From Gymnorhina tibicen (taxonomy: Eukaryota; Chordata; Aves; Passeriformes; Artamidae), in contig VXAZ01003913.1 of NCBI GenBank assembly GCA_013399875.1, positions 3,262-67,261 on the forward strand: a DNA stretch of 64,000 bases, written 5' to 3'. Shown here one piece after another: positions 45,851-58,807 of the stretch (position 1 is its first letter; each line of letters begins with the position of its first letter). Position numbers and translations under genes: made by a program. Below the pieces are notes generated by a model. It saw nothing but the letters and a program-made list of their open reading frames with translations. It did not search any database and was not told the origin of the DNA.

Positions 45851-48467
45851 GAGTTTCTGGTGAAAGCATCCTGTAGATGTACTGCAGTTCATGTCAACAA
45901 TGACAGGGTCTTGTTTTTTGTTTGCACTTGCACTGCATACTGACTAGAGTGATTGTTCCACTGATTTCTGTTTTGCAATAAATCGGAAATTATTTTTCTT
46001 GTCAGCGTGCTGGCAGAAACAGCGTGATGATACAGAAACAGTGACAAAAGAAATTGACAGCAGACACTCCAGGTACCTTTGTCAGATACGAAATATGCAG
46101 TGTCTAGTAAATAAATCTGTTAGTTCTTAGTAACAAAAACCACTGAGAGTAAAGCCCAAAATTTACGCTTCTTGAATAGGTAGACAAAGTTTTCTGAAGG
46201 ATCTGCACCAAGCATTGTCTGCTTTTGCCTTGGGCTGGACATGGCAGCAAATATGCATAGTGAATATAGGATGCAGGATTATTTATTCCATTACATGCAG
46301 CCTTCAGGTCAATTTGCAAACAAACCCAGGCACTAGAGTTGCTGTAGAAGTATTTCTGATATTTTAACAATACAAGTCTTGAGGCTACATGTATCTCACA
46401 TGTTTTTCTATACTTTGTCTGTCAGGAATAGATATAGATGTGAACATGTGACTCTGATTAGTATGGCAGTGCTAGCAGTAGCCCACCAACGTATTGACAT
46501 AATTGGTTTTGTTTAGAAAGTCCTGTCTATCTGATATACTCACGTGTGAAGTAAGAACATTTTGTAATTGCTGAGCAAATTTAAATCTCAAAAATATGAA
46601 TAGATTCCTTGAGTTTTTTTAAAATCAACACTCAGTGGGTAAAGAACAAGGGTCATTCAGAAGAAAAGGATGTATTAACATAAGTGAGATTTCTGTACTT
46701 TCTTTTTTGAAAGGGTGGCAGCTATCAAGAGATGAACACAAGTAATATTGTTTCAGTGTATTTTTTTGGGTCACTGTGTTCCAATGTGCTTACAATGCCA
46801 GTAATTGACAATCTGGATCTTACTGACTTAAAAAGTTCTTAGTACTCTTTTATTCAATATATTTATGCCTAGTGGTACAGCACTTATCTGGGATCTAACT
46901 GTGATCTGTAATTATTTATAATATTCCCTTTAAGGTAGCAATCTAAATTAAAATTACTAGCCAGAAGGTTTTTTAAAAGAGCAACTCTAACCTCCTTAGA
47001 AAATCACATGCATATTGATATAACTAGTTCATCATACATTTTCTAGCACCCTAAGGCATACCAGACTCTTTTTTCTATTTGTTCCATTTTCATATAGTGT
47101 CTCATTGACCATTTTCTCTATCCTTTCAGGAAATTTTCAGGTTATATTTTCAATATAACTCTTTTGAAATTGTAAGCTTTTATATCAATTTTATTTCCTT
47201 GTTTATTGATTTCTTTCTTTATGTAAAGGCAATGAAATATTAATTTTGTGAAGCCACAGGACACTGGTAAATTTCTATATTATGTTGCACACAATATTGA
47301 TTCATTTATTCCCTTATTAACATAAAGTTTTTCTTTTTATCACTTCTAGGAAGGAGTATGATGAAAATCTGTTTCAAATCTCTAGTCTGGTTTGTCACTC
47401 AGCAGGGAAAAAAATAAATGTCTCCAATAACTTTATTCAAAGCATTTTCTTTCGTAAACACAATCAAGTACACATAGAGACATGCAAGCAATGAAATACC
47501 AGAACATCTGGTGAACTGCAGGTGGGCCAGGAATATGGAGTTGAAACAGGTGCACAGAAGCAGGTTTCCTGATTCTGAAATTGTATTAGATGCTGGTAGG
47601 TTTCTATATATGTGAGGCAATGACCTGCATGATTTCCACATAGGTTAGGATCGGCCACGTGTCATGTTCAATAACATATTTCACAAGAGAATAGAGCTGT
47701 AAAGGAAGCAATTATTACATGAAGTTTTTTATTTTAATATATATTTTTGCTACAATATCTGTGGATGTCCTAATCTCCTCATTCCTTCCCTCAGGCTCCT
47801 TCCCATAATATCAGTGCTTTCATACATGTAAATCTGGTGTTGAAAACTTAGTTTCCTAAGTAAAAACTAAGATGTTACTAAGATGCCCGCTTCCCTTTCT
47901 AACACTTTTTTTTTTTTTACTAATCAATCACAAGTATTGATGGGGGAAGAAAAAAGGTAACTCTTAGCAGAAGGATGTTTCAAATACCCACTAATATTTT
48001 TAAGATCCCAAAGCTGAAGCTAAAGCTTCCTAAACTCTTTGGCGAACTCAGCCATGAAAATAAATCTGAATTCTTTAGGGTTGCAAAACATAAATATTTG
48101 TAAAATATTTCAGAAATAAGATACTTAATTTTATGCTGTGTATTTTAACCTCATCTAGAACTAGGAGGAGCAAGCTCCTTTCCATGACTCCTTACTTGTA
48201 CTGTGTTCTGTAATTTAGTGAAGGAGGTCTAAAACTTTTGACTTACTTGAATTCAGTATTTGTCATGTGCCTTCTATAACACAGACAATACATCCATCCA
48301 GATAGTCTGGTCGCCCTCTGTGCAAAGATAGCCTCTGCTTTATGTGTTGCTCTCTGCTCATCATGCTCTGTACACATTACTCCAAGCAGTTTAGCCAGCA
48401 GAAAGCATACAGAGATATTTCTATGCTACATCCCTCAGGATTTAAATTCAATCCAAATAATCCAATT

Positions 48468-48537
48468 AAACAAACAAACAAAAACCCAAACAAAACCAAA
48501 AACCAACCAACCAAAAACAAAACAAAACAAACAACCC
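48468..48537. repeat. A/C-rich low-complexity tract
   Basis: A mixture of CAAA, CCAA and AAAAC words (for example ACAAACAAACAAA, CCAACCAACC) fills 48468-48537 without one dominant period. No G or T occurs across most of it. The minus-strand ORF through it is repeat-driven. Confidence 0.9.
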
Positions 48538-49973
48538 AGAAATGAAGCCTATAAATTCTAAATGCACAAAACCCCAAACCAAACCATATTAAGCTTAAGC
48601 TAGTCACTATTAATTGCTTACTTACCAATTACATGTGCTAGATCAACCAGTGTAATCAAAGAAACCTGACTGTCGTTTTGCTTATCCACTTTGGTGGTAG
48701 AGACTTTTACCCAATTACGCATTTTTGCTTATCTTATCAAAGAGTAAATCCTTAGACCATCTACATACAAACAGTTATTCCACTGATTTCTAATACTTCC
48801 ACTTCAAATTTCTTTAGTTCTACCATTTGGAAAATAATATGTCCATCTCTGCTGTAACCCTCAAGTTGTTTTATTTTCCCCCAAAATGACTTGAGGAGTC
48901 CCAGACTGCCAAAGGAAGCCTGGAAATATTTTTCATTATGGCTTCCTAAAGACTATGTTTTCCTCTTGCCTGGCAACAGTCAGATATTATGGACTCATTT
49001 GCCTGATGCTAATAGCTCAAGTTATCTCAAATCTGCTGAGTTTGCCAACTAACTTATCCTTAAGTTGTTACACATATAGTACCTATTAAACAGGCTGCAC
49101 GGATGAATTGGGAACATCAGAGTGGCTGTCTTCATCCTTCCACTGTTTGTTGGCCATAAACCGAACATAATTTGACCTATTTTCAAATAACTTCACATGT
49201 ATCCAGTAGGCACACAAAGCTTTCAGACCAGCTTTTTTATGTAGCGCTCTTGAAAAATGAACACCAAAACACTCATCAGCAAAATCACTGAACAATGTTC
49301 TTATCAACATGTTCAGCCCAAAAATCTATTCCAACATTAGCATCCCACTAAGAACAGTGAAAAAAACCAGTAACTATTATTTATAGCAGTCATGAGCCAA
49401 AATGCATGTCATTTCAAGTTGCATATAGCATTTAAATTAAACTAGTTCATTTCTTAAAATACACTTCTGGGCCCAAATTTGAATCAGAGTTACAGCTGTT
49501 AAATATGCTATTGGTTTTCAGTGGAGGAGGGAAGCCTAATAAGGAAGGGAAAAGTTCACCCTTTCTCATAGTGGCATTTTTCCTTTGCCCACTATGTTAC
49601 TGCTACTTCCATTCACAGATCAGAATTTCTTTGAAGATTTTAATACCCAGACATTCCACAGTATTTCCTTACCTTCTTTCGAGATACACAGTGGCTTGTG
49701 TTATCCTGGCCCCACTGTGTCTATGTAGCTTCCCACGAAACCAACTCACCCCCTGGCCTGTGTAACTGCTGCCTCCTGGAACGCAGTGTGAAGGTACAAG
49801 TGAACCTAAACATCTGCACACTGTAGTACAAAGACATCATGGGGCAAGTTATCCTTGCAGAGAGGTGGCACTGCATGTCTGCATCCAACCTTTGTGGCAG
49901 TTCCAGGCTGTAGAAAACCAAAGGGGGCAGAAGCACAAGCTTGATTACTTCTTCATTTTACTGAAGGTAAAAT

Positions 49974-49997
49974 GGTTTCTAGTTAGGTTTCTAGTTA
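49974..49997. repeat. 12-bp perfect tandem duplication
   Basis: GGTTTCTAGTTA occurs at 49974-49985 and again at 49986-49997. Confidence 0.95.
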
Positions 49998-50667
49998 GCT
50001 GTGGGAAAAACACTCTCCCTGACTATATTAATATTCTTCCACCAGTTGGAAGAGTCTGTATATTCACTAAGCAAGGACCCTAAGAAAACTCTCTTCGAAT
50101 CCATATTACTGTAGAGAATACTTGTTAGGGGTTCTAATTCTTACCTAACTTAGATCAAACCAATCCAAAAACCTAGGGATTTAAATGGAGGTACTTCTTA
50201 CTGAAACTTGTGCAACTCACAGGGACCTCAGGAACCTCAAGATAATAAATCATTCTTACCTTAAATGAACAAGTGGGGTTTTTTTCTTTAGTGACCCAGG
50301 GGATTGTTTTCTTCCATTAGTAACTGTTGTAGTTGCTGATGGTCCTACTAGAGATTCCTGATTGCAGTACTTTGCCATGAAATTCACTGACACCTTGACA
50401 TTTCTCTCAGAGAGACAATAAATGTGAGAAACCTAGTCTTTGCTAAAATTGCAAGAAGTTCTAATCATTCTGCACACGTGTGACAGGAATTAATTTCACT
50501 GTTCTCTCTAAAAAAACTGATTAATGGGTTAAAGAACACAAAATTGTTTAGAGCTGTTAGTTTTTACCTTATGTTTATTTATGAGTGTGCCTCTAGTCCA
50601 TCACATAGGTTTTATGTGTGGTTGAAATTCAGCTCTACTACTTTTTGGCTGAAAAGACTTCAGTTTA

Positions 50668-50750
50668 CCTTCCTTCCTTGCTTCCTTGCTTCCTTGCTTC
50701 CTTGCTTCCTTGCTTCCTTCCTTCCTTCCTTCCTTTCTTCCTTCCTCTCC
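50668..50750. repeat. (CTTCCTTG)n / (CCTT)n compound microsatellite
   Basis: The left part has five copies of the octamer CTTCCTTG and the right part changes to plain CTTC tetramers with a few interruptions, ending at about 50750. The octamer looks like a tetramer array in which one G-for-C variant became fixed in every second unit and then expanded. The Lys/Glu/Arg-rich minus-strand and Leu/Ser-rich plus-strand ORFs here are repeat artefacts. Confidence 0.96.
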
Positions 50751-53700
50751 TTACAATATAGTCTTTGGCAATAAGGTATTCTGAATATTATATCAAGGGT
50801 AATTATAAAGAAATTGTAGACAATTAAAGGGAATTTTGTATGAAAGCAAAATGTACAATAGCACTCCAGGAAACAAAATATTTTCAAAGAGTTCTTATTG
50901 TAAAGAACTATCTTGCAGTATCGTAATGAGGTAAATAAAGATCTTTCATACACTTAGAAAACTTTTATAACTAATCCTTCCCCCTCAATGCCCAATATAT
51001 GTCACGTTATGCTGCAAAATGTGAGAAATTACCATTCTTTATGGTAAGTTCCAGTTCCACAGTTCCAGCCTGATTTTCTAGCACTGATACTGACCACTGG
51101 TGGATACTCAGGGTCAGAGCATTATAAACGTGGTACCTGAATACAGAAGTCAGAATACCAGAATATTAGCTCCAAAGGCTACACTCCCTTTAGTGCATTC
51201 CATAAATAAGGAAGGACAGCATCCATACAGGAAACTGCTCATCTTTGAGCTTAAAACTTTGAGGAAGATAAAACTATTCCTGGTAGCTCATATGAATATT
51301 TTTCTGCAAAGTGCTTTCTGAGAAAGAACATAGAACCTTTGTAAAGAGTTAATTGAAATGGCTCCCTCAAACATCATGGGATTGATAGAGAACACACATG
51401 CTAGGAGAGGAGATTAAAAGAAATAAGGGTAATAACATGGAATTTATCTTGAACATCAAACATAAAAGACAAATGGCTTCCAAATATTTACATTATTTTT
51501 TCATTTAAAGCATCAGTTGAGCAAACAAGTGCCTGAAAAATATAGTCCTTCAAAACCCAGGAACTGTTCTTAAAAAATTGTTCTCAATTTTAATATTAAA
51601 ATAAAAATTCCAGATAAAGTTGTTTTAAAATGAAATTCAAAAATAGGACCTTTTTTTCTATTAAACTTTAGATACAAAGATGAAAATGTTCATAAGTTAT
51701 GCATCAAGTAAATCAAATATATATATTTATATGCAAATTTTATTATTTATTAATCAAGTTGATAAAAAATATATGCATATATAAACATTATAAATATAAT
51801 CCTGAGAAGACTCGCAATTTTTGCATGAATACTCTGCTAACAGTAATCACTTTATTCCTCTGCAGTTATAAAGAAACTGTGATGTCTTTTCTGGCTCACA
51901 GATATCAGAGCTTATGAACACCTTACAATGTTTAATGATTTAAATTTCAAAACACTGATATAGGAAGAAAATGCTATGCTTCTGTCACAGAGGGAAAAAG
52001 AAAGAATGGGTCATGGGATCTTTTAAAAAGTGGCATGGTTTTGTTCCAGCCACCTGGAAATCCATGAGGCAGCCCTCCATCCTTTATAATGAGTAATCAC
52101 TGGACCACACTTTGTCTCCATCTCTTTGCTTAATGACTGCATCTTTCTTAGACCCCGTCTCTCTCTGAGGGGAGGATGGACCCCAGAATGTATCACCATT
52201 GCCAGCCTGCTCAGGAGATAACCAGAGCCAGACATCAGGCTGAGCGCCACCTGAGATGGATCCACACTGATAGGCACAAAAGGCAACACTTCTGCAGTGC
52301 CTGGCTAAATTACAGCACGGTCTAGCCCACAGTACTAATTTCTCACTTCCAAAAGAATGAAGAGGACAGTAAATCTTTCAATGAAACTGGAAATAGTGCA
52401 GCTCCATTCTACATAAATATGTGAAGCAGAAGTTCAAAGATTATCCCTGAATCACAGCCTTATATAAAATCAGCCTGCCACCATGTTAGCATCATACGGC
52501 AACACTTTAAACACTTTATTTAAGCATTTCATTTAGGAAACAATTACTGTAAGTTTTTGTCTAACATAATTAATAGGTCAAGCAGCACTTATTAAGTCTT
52601 TAGGCATTAATTAACATTTAAAAATTATCACATATGACACATTAATTAGATATCAATCACTTATTAGGACTACTGACATTTAATAAGCATTTTAAATTAT
52701 AACAAACTCTTCTACTATACATATCTTTCCAAAATACAAGTGCCTGCAAATAGTACTTAAGGCATTTAATATGTTAAGACTTATTTTGTCCTTGTAATTA
52801 TCACATAGAAAAATCATTTGCTCTGTATATGTTTTAGTGATAAATACACATCTGTATCTTTTCAGTTCACTTATGAATGACACAAAAGGAATAACATGCA
52901 TAACATGCATATTAAAATAGTTTTTAAAGCACAATTGAAATTAACTGTATCTTTGTCCCCTTCCTGTGTCAGATTTGAACTTAAATTCTCCTCTGATTCT
53001 ACCGTCCTGTCCTGAGGAAAGAAATACAAATGTCCGAGTGTTAATTGCTGACCTCTGTCACCCCTTAATTATGCATTCATGTATCTTCTTTGATATTCCC
53101 TTGAATAGCTGTCTCCTGTAGCTAAGATCTTGCCATCAGACACTTCACAGATACAATCTCTCTCTTGACCTAATTGAACTTACTATCAGTTAATTTTTAT
53201 ACTACTAAGTAGGTATTTGAGATGATATATAAAAACCCTACAGGGTGCCCAAATTTCACGAGACTAATGTCCATATTGGCACCTTGACAAGAATCAGAGA
53301 GCTGTGTTTCTTCAGCACATACTTCTGCATGTGTTTTCCCACTAATAGACGCACTAACCCGTAAGATACACTTATATTTGCAACTTGGCTGAACAAATAG
53401 AAATCACTGTTTTTTCACAGATGTTTCTTGTCTAACATACACCTATGTGATGAATTATGGTGGAATTTTAGAATTTGTTAATACAGAGCATTTCCCAGAT
53501 TTCTCTGTACATGTGCTTGAAATGTATTCTTCTTTCTGGAAAAGCACTGTGGCAGTAACCTGCAGCAGGGGGACATGGAGGGCTTTAAACACACACCTCC
53601 GTGAGCTGGCAGCACCCTCGTTTATCTGGCTGCCTCTACTATGCTCAGTGAACAGCAGCATCTGGTAGTGCTTCTTCACCCTGCTATCCACAAGAAGCTG

Positions 53701-56055
53701 CAGCCAGAGCCACAGAAGAATGTGAGAGTGCAAGTCAACTCTGTGAGTTACACCTGCAATGTTTGAGACTTGACAGATCTGTACCACGCCTGTGACGGCT
53801 TAATTGGGCTAGCACACATAACAACAAGGAGTAGAAGCAAACTCTCCAGATGTTGTGGGAATATACATGCGAGTAACCATACTGTCATCTTTCATTACTG
53901 CTGTTATGTGGATTAAGATACCAAATGCAGGATAACACGCTACATTTTCACCTTTTCCTTGAAGTTTTAACCAAGTCTAAAGGTAATTAACAAGCTTCAT
54001 GCAAGTAGTAGGCAGTTGTTGTGATGAGAGTAAGAATCAGACCAATAAGGAAAGAAAACATAATAATTCCTTTTTTTACAGGTGAAAAAGGAAAAGACAG
54101 TTGGTTTGAAGGCTAGATTGCAAGGAGACCTTGCAACGTCTCACGACACGTTCTTGGGGATCTAAAGTAAACTAGTTTCCTAGGATCTCTCAGTAGTTTA
54201 CAGAGAATGACATGCATCACCAATGACTAGTTCAAAGCAGAAACAAAACTCATTTCTTAAGTACAATCCATAGCCTTTAGTAAAATACCTTGACTCTCTA
54301 TACAATGCACAGGGAGGATTAGATGGGATTCAAAACAGACTGCATGCTGTGCAAGATTTATATAATAGAGAAGGTCAAGACTTAAATCCTGCACTTACGT
54401 CAGACCAGGTTTACAACTCAGAAAACTCTCCTGCACTAATGCAATGTGTCCCTCCTTTCAAAATAACAGGCACCTGTTCCTTGTAAAACATAGAGGTCAG
54501 GGGATGGGGTTTCTGCTGTTCAAGTGGGATTTAGACTGAAGGAATTCAAATCCAAGTAACTGGCTGTGAGATGCTGAGGAATCTTTACATTTTTGTCACT
54601 GTGTTACTTTGCAGAAACAAATGTGGAATGCACTGGGCTAGAAAGTAAAAGTGGAATCCCGGTGACTGCTTCCATCTGCTGAAGGATAAGCCACCTACCT
54701 CTTGACCCCATCCCCAAGGACTGTTACAGTGCTATATAAATCAAAAAGTGAATGAAGCCATAAAAAGGCCTGGCAGCCAAGATCAAAACTAATCTTTTAA
54801 AAATTTAGCCCCCTCTGAAATGTCACTTAGGGTGCTTGCTCTTTCCACTTCCATGCATCTGCTTGGCAGAACTCATTGCCTCTTGACATCAGGAGATCCC
54901 TATTTTCTCCTTTTTTTCAGCCTGTGTTTAAGACTGATTTGTTTTCATTGACTTTTAACTGACATTAGCTAATTATTAACTCTGCAGGATAGATTAAATT
55001 TTAATTTTAATGTCATTGTAAAACACCATGAGCTGCCTCAGCATGATAAGATGCTATAAAAGTTTAAACTGTTGTTTTAAGTTAGCCACCTGTTCAAAAC
55101 ATTAAAAATCTACACATTTAAATCAATCACACTGCACTGGATGCCCCATCAAGGCTAATGTTGATAAATTATACTCTTAGCTCCAGTTGATACAGAGTCA
55201 TTATTCTCCAGAACAGTAATATATTGGACTTTATTTTGTACAGTTTTAGTTGGGATTGCAGTGTCATTTTACAAAATCCTAAATACACTCCAATGTGTAT
55301 TTTCCAATCTGCTAAATTGCTCAGAGATTATCCTGACTAAACAGTACCTTTGAGGTTCTGTCTGGTGTGTGAGACATATGCTGGAGATGTACTGTTCCAA
55401 AAAGAAGCTCATGGAAGTACTCTGGGCCAAATCAGAAGAACTGGATAAGATGACAAAAACCCCTATACCTTTCTGTCTCTGGAGAAAACAAGTGAATCTG
55501 CAGGCAGAAGCAAATGAGATTTTTGTCTGAGGCATGGTATACAGATAGAAAAAAAAAAAGTCACTTGTTCTGGATTTTCTACCTATAAAACAGAGCTAAT
55601 GTTTTTCCATGCCTATCTTGTCTCTTCACTCTTCACAAGTTTACTTGTGTAAGTACTTTTTCTAATCAAAAGCAAGAGGGTTCTTTCTACAGCTGCAATA
55701 AAGTAAGGCAACACATTGAGGCTGCATTTAGTAGACCTAGTTCTGCAGTCATGGATCTGACTTTACTACCTCTTGTTCTTCTTGTGCTCAGAAAAGGCTT
55801 TTATAAGTAAGCCAAAAAGCACAGACTTCATAATTTGATTATAACTGAAACAATCTTCAGCAATCCTGCAGCTGTATGACCTCTTAATCTCATTCATTAT
55901 TTTCATTTAGAGGAATATAAATTCTTTCTAACACCACACAAAAAAAGCTATATTGTCTGAGACAGGTGACAGCAGACTCCTCAGTTTCCCTTTGTAATAT
56001 GCTCCTGCTGATTCCTAGTCTAGGAATTCAGTGAAAGACTCCCCAAAGAGATCAA

Positions 56056-56108
56056 TGTTTAACTTTGTTGCTGTTTAAATGCTGTTTAAATGTTTAACTT
56101 TGTTGCTG
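56056..56108. repeat. 18-bp direct repeat with nested 11-bp repeat
   Basis: TGTTTAACTTTGTTGCTG lies at 56056-56073 and again at 56091-56108, 35 bp apart start to start; between them CTGTTTAAATG is itself repeated. The two copies are identical. Confidence 0.94.
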
Positions 56109-57279
56109 AGGAGGGCAAAAGGGTTAAAGAGGATTTAACTGAATGCACGAGGCTTAGCATGGGGTTACCACCCATAGAACAGAAAGGCTGTGCTCCTGCA
56201 CACAATGTCTGTGCATAAGAATCTGTGCCCTGGCAGTGATTAGCACTATCAGTGTAGCTGTTGGATGACAGAGGAACAGGGTGCCGTACACGGGTCCCGA
56301 GATCAAGGGGCACAAACTGCATTGCAGCCCTGCTGATGAAAGCAAGCTTGCTCCGGAGTGTGCTCCTGGTGCCCACATGACACAGCTCCACGCCCTGCAT
56401 GTCTGAAGGAGCTGTGTGTTGCTGCTACAAACGTAACGCGTAATTACTACTTTTATGAATTTTCAGTTCAAAGTGTTTAAAAAAAATGAAGTCTATGATA
56501 CATCTGTCTGCCTCTGAGTGCTGCTCTAACATTTTAACATCTGTGACTACACATTGCACGTTGTGGGATGTTCTATGAGCTTTTCAAGTGTTGTGCTGCA
56601 ATGACCCAGAAGATGGCAAAGAAGAGATCGAGTAGAAAAGAAAATCAAATTCTAGTGTCCATGCCTTGTCTCTGGGACTCTTATTCATCAAAATAAGACT
56701 TCCCTAATTCTGAACAAAAATCAGTTAAATTAAGCTCTTAGGTGATTTAAACAATATCAAGATTGCGGGTCGGGGAGTGGAAATTCTTAATATCTAAACA
56801 CACTTTCTTCCTGGTAGGGACAAGTCCTTTGAAACTTTGAGAAACTGAAGGGTATCTTTCTTTACGGGTGTAATTTTTGCATGTCTCTTTCTGTTTGGGA
56901 TTTCTTCAGTAACTTAGTAATGGAAAGCTAAATACTCTTTGGCCTTTTTTTCACAGGTGCAAGTGAAGTATTTCTGTCCTAACAGAACAGAAAGCAAGGT
57001 GGATCTCTACAAGTTGTTTAGACTGGAGCTACAAGAGATACCACGACAAAGGAGATAATGGACACCTGACATACTGTGTCATCTGTCATTTCTGACAAAT
57101 GTAAATGCAAGAATAAAATCCTTCATAGAAAGTAAGAATGTATGAGTCAGGGTTGAGTGAAAGGGCATCGAAGGCTCTGGTTCCCCATGCTTTTTCTTTA
57201 GCTGTGTTGTTTTTTTCTGATTTGTCTGCATAGCGTAATTTCTGTTAGAGGAAAATATATTCAACAGCTGAAGAGAGGT

Positions 57280-58100
57280 GAGGCAGATGCTACTCCAATA
57301 TCCTCAGGTCTGACCAGCAGTGAGGCTGCAGATGTGTTCTCAGCAGGCATACACCAAACATGCACATACACTGTGTATATCCATGTATACACAGACAGGC
57401 ACACAGATCAGACACACACACACATCAGCCACAAAAACACAGCCGGTACCAGTGGCCTCATCCTTCTTCCTGTCTGGCAGAGTGAGATGGGGGTCCACCG
57501 GTGACAGTATATACATACATAGGTGCGGTGTGGATCTTTCCAGCAGCTGGGATCAGACACTCTGTCGAGTAGATGTTCATGAACCCCAGTCTCACCAGCT
57601 GCTGGCATCTGGACATTCAAGCCCCTGATGCTGTAGTCCCACTCCTGTTGCTGACATAGGCCATTGCAGAAACCCACACAATTGATGAGGACTTCCCTAC
57701 TCCCCATAGTCAGTCTCCCTGTGCTCTAATTCATAGACATTAAGGCTGACCCTCAGAGACCCATCCATCTACTTCTTCCCAGCTACTTTGGCTTGATCAT
57801 TGCTAGATATCCCACATTTCCTTGCACACTTGCACTTGTTCCTCTTGCTGCATCACAGACATATTTTTGTCTCCTGGTCTGACTCCAGTTGCTGAATACA
57901 CTTCACCATATACCCCCATCCACCTTCACCATGCCCACATACACAGATTGAATAGAGGACCCTCACACACAAAAGAATTAAAAAGGAATTTAATAAGAAG
58001 ATAGTGTGAACTGTGGTGGTTATGTGCAAGACATATCCAGGCAAGTAAACAGCCCTTTTTATTCCCTTTGCTCTCTATTCACACTTCTTCCTCCCAAAGT
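57280..58100. other. Possible repeat-derived segment, unidentified
   Basis: This stretch is GC-richer than its flanks, has a short CA array (57412-57424), and near 57980 shows AAAAAGGAATTTAATAAGAAG, a composition seen around minus-strand polyadenylation regions of avian LTRs. I have a sense of having seen similar sequence as an avian interspersed repeat but cannot name it or find ends. Overlapping ORFs on both strands (57320-57628 plus; 57408-57707 minus) have no recognised domain; the plus one overlaps the CA tract. Confidence 0.3.
57412..57424. repeat. Short (CA)n
   Basis: A 13-bp ACACACACACACA run within a wider CA-biased region (57360-57430). Confidence 0.9.
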
Positions 58101-58261
58101 CACCTAAATCCCTCCCTTTTGTTCCTCCTCATTCCTTTCCTTCTCTAAATATCCTTGAATAAGTCCTGTATCATGATGAATTGCTTTTCCTCCACAGGGA
58201 AACTTCTAGATTTCACACTCCTAAGTAACAATCCCATTAGTCTAAATGGTTATCTGAAGAG

Positions 58262-58807
58262 CTGCTCTGGCTTGATTTAGTATCAGAAATAGTTTTGCCA
58301 GAAGGACCTGTACTCAGCACTGGTGTACTGTGTTCAGATTTGGGCCCTTCACTTCAAGAAATACATTGAGGTGCTGGAACAAATCCAGAGAAGGGCAATG
58401 AAGTTGGTGAAGGCAGTAAGTTATATAAAGAGTGGCTGAGGGAGCTGGGGTTGTTTAGACTGGAGAAAATGAGACTCACGGGTTTTTTACAACCACCTGA
58501 ACAGAGGTTGTAGCAAGGTGGAGATCAAACTCTTCTTCCAAGTAACCAGAGACAGGATGAGAAGACATACCCTCAAGCTGCACCAAGGGAAGTTCATGTT
58601 GGCCATCAGGAAGAATTTATTCATGGAAAGGGTTGTTAAGCATTGGAATGGACTGCGCAGGGAAATGATTGAGTCACCGTGCCTGGAGGTTCAAGAAATG
58701 ATTGGATGTGGCACTTAGTTCCACAGTCTAGCTGACAAGATGATGGTCAAACATTGAACTCGATGATTTTGGATGTCTTTTCCAACCTAAATTATTCTGT
58801 GATTCCC
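58262..58807 (+). mobile_element. CR1 LINE, 5'-truncated, 3' end
   Basis: A CR1 fragment in plus orientation. It starts near GGACCTGTACTCAGCACTGG and continues with TGTGTTCAGATTTGGGCCCT, ATACATTGAGGTGCTGGAAC, CCAGAGAAGGGCAATGAAG, GGGAGCTGGGGTTGTTTAGA, GGTTGTAGCAAGGTGGAGAT, AAGCTGCACCAAGGGAAG and GTCAAACATTGAACTCGATG, ending TTTTCCAACCTAAATTATTC and one tail unit (TGTGATTC). The first part encodes the C-terminal end of the reverse-transcriptase ORF; frames are broken later. Its sequence differs from the copies at 3845 and 19890 at several blocks, so it is from another CR1 subfamily. It appears only moderately diverged. Confidence 0.93.

Larger units (their letters stand above)
45851..57279. 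other. Long, mostly unique AT-rich noncoding segment
   Basis: Over 11 kb with no supported gene, CR1 or LTR. It contains simple repeats (48468-48537, 50668-50750) and two short duplications (49974-49997, 56056-56108), and two AT-rich blocks with dense TAAT/ATTA words (52490-52700 and 54940-55160) that stand out as candidates for conserved noncoding elements. ORFs stay at or below 110 codons; the 53455-53787 minus-strand frame is the longest and has no recognised domain. A 13-T run lies at 47906-47918. Confidence 0.6.
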
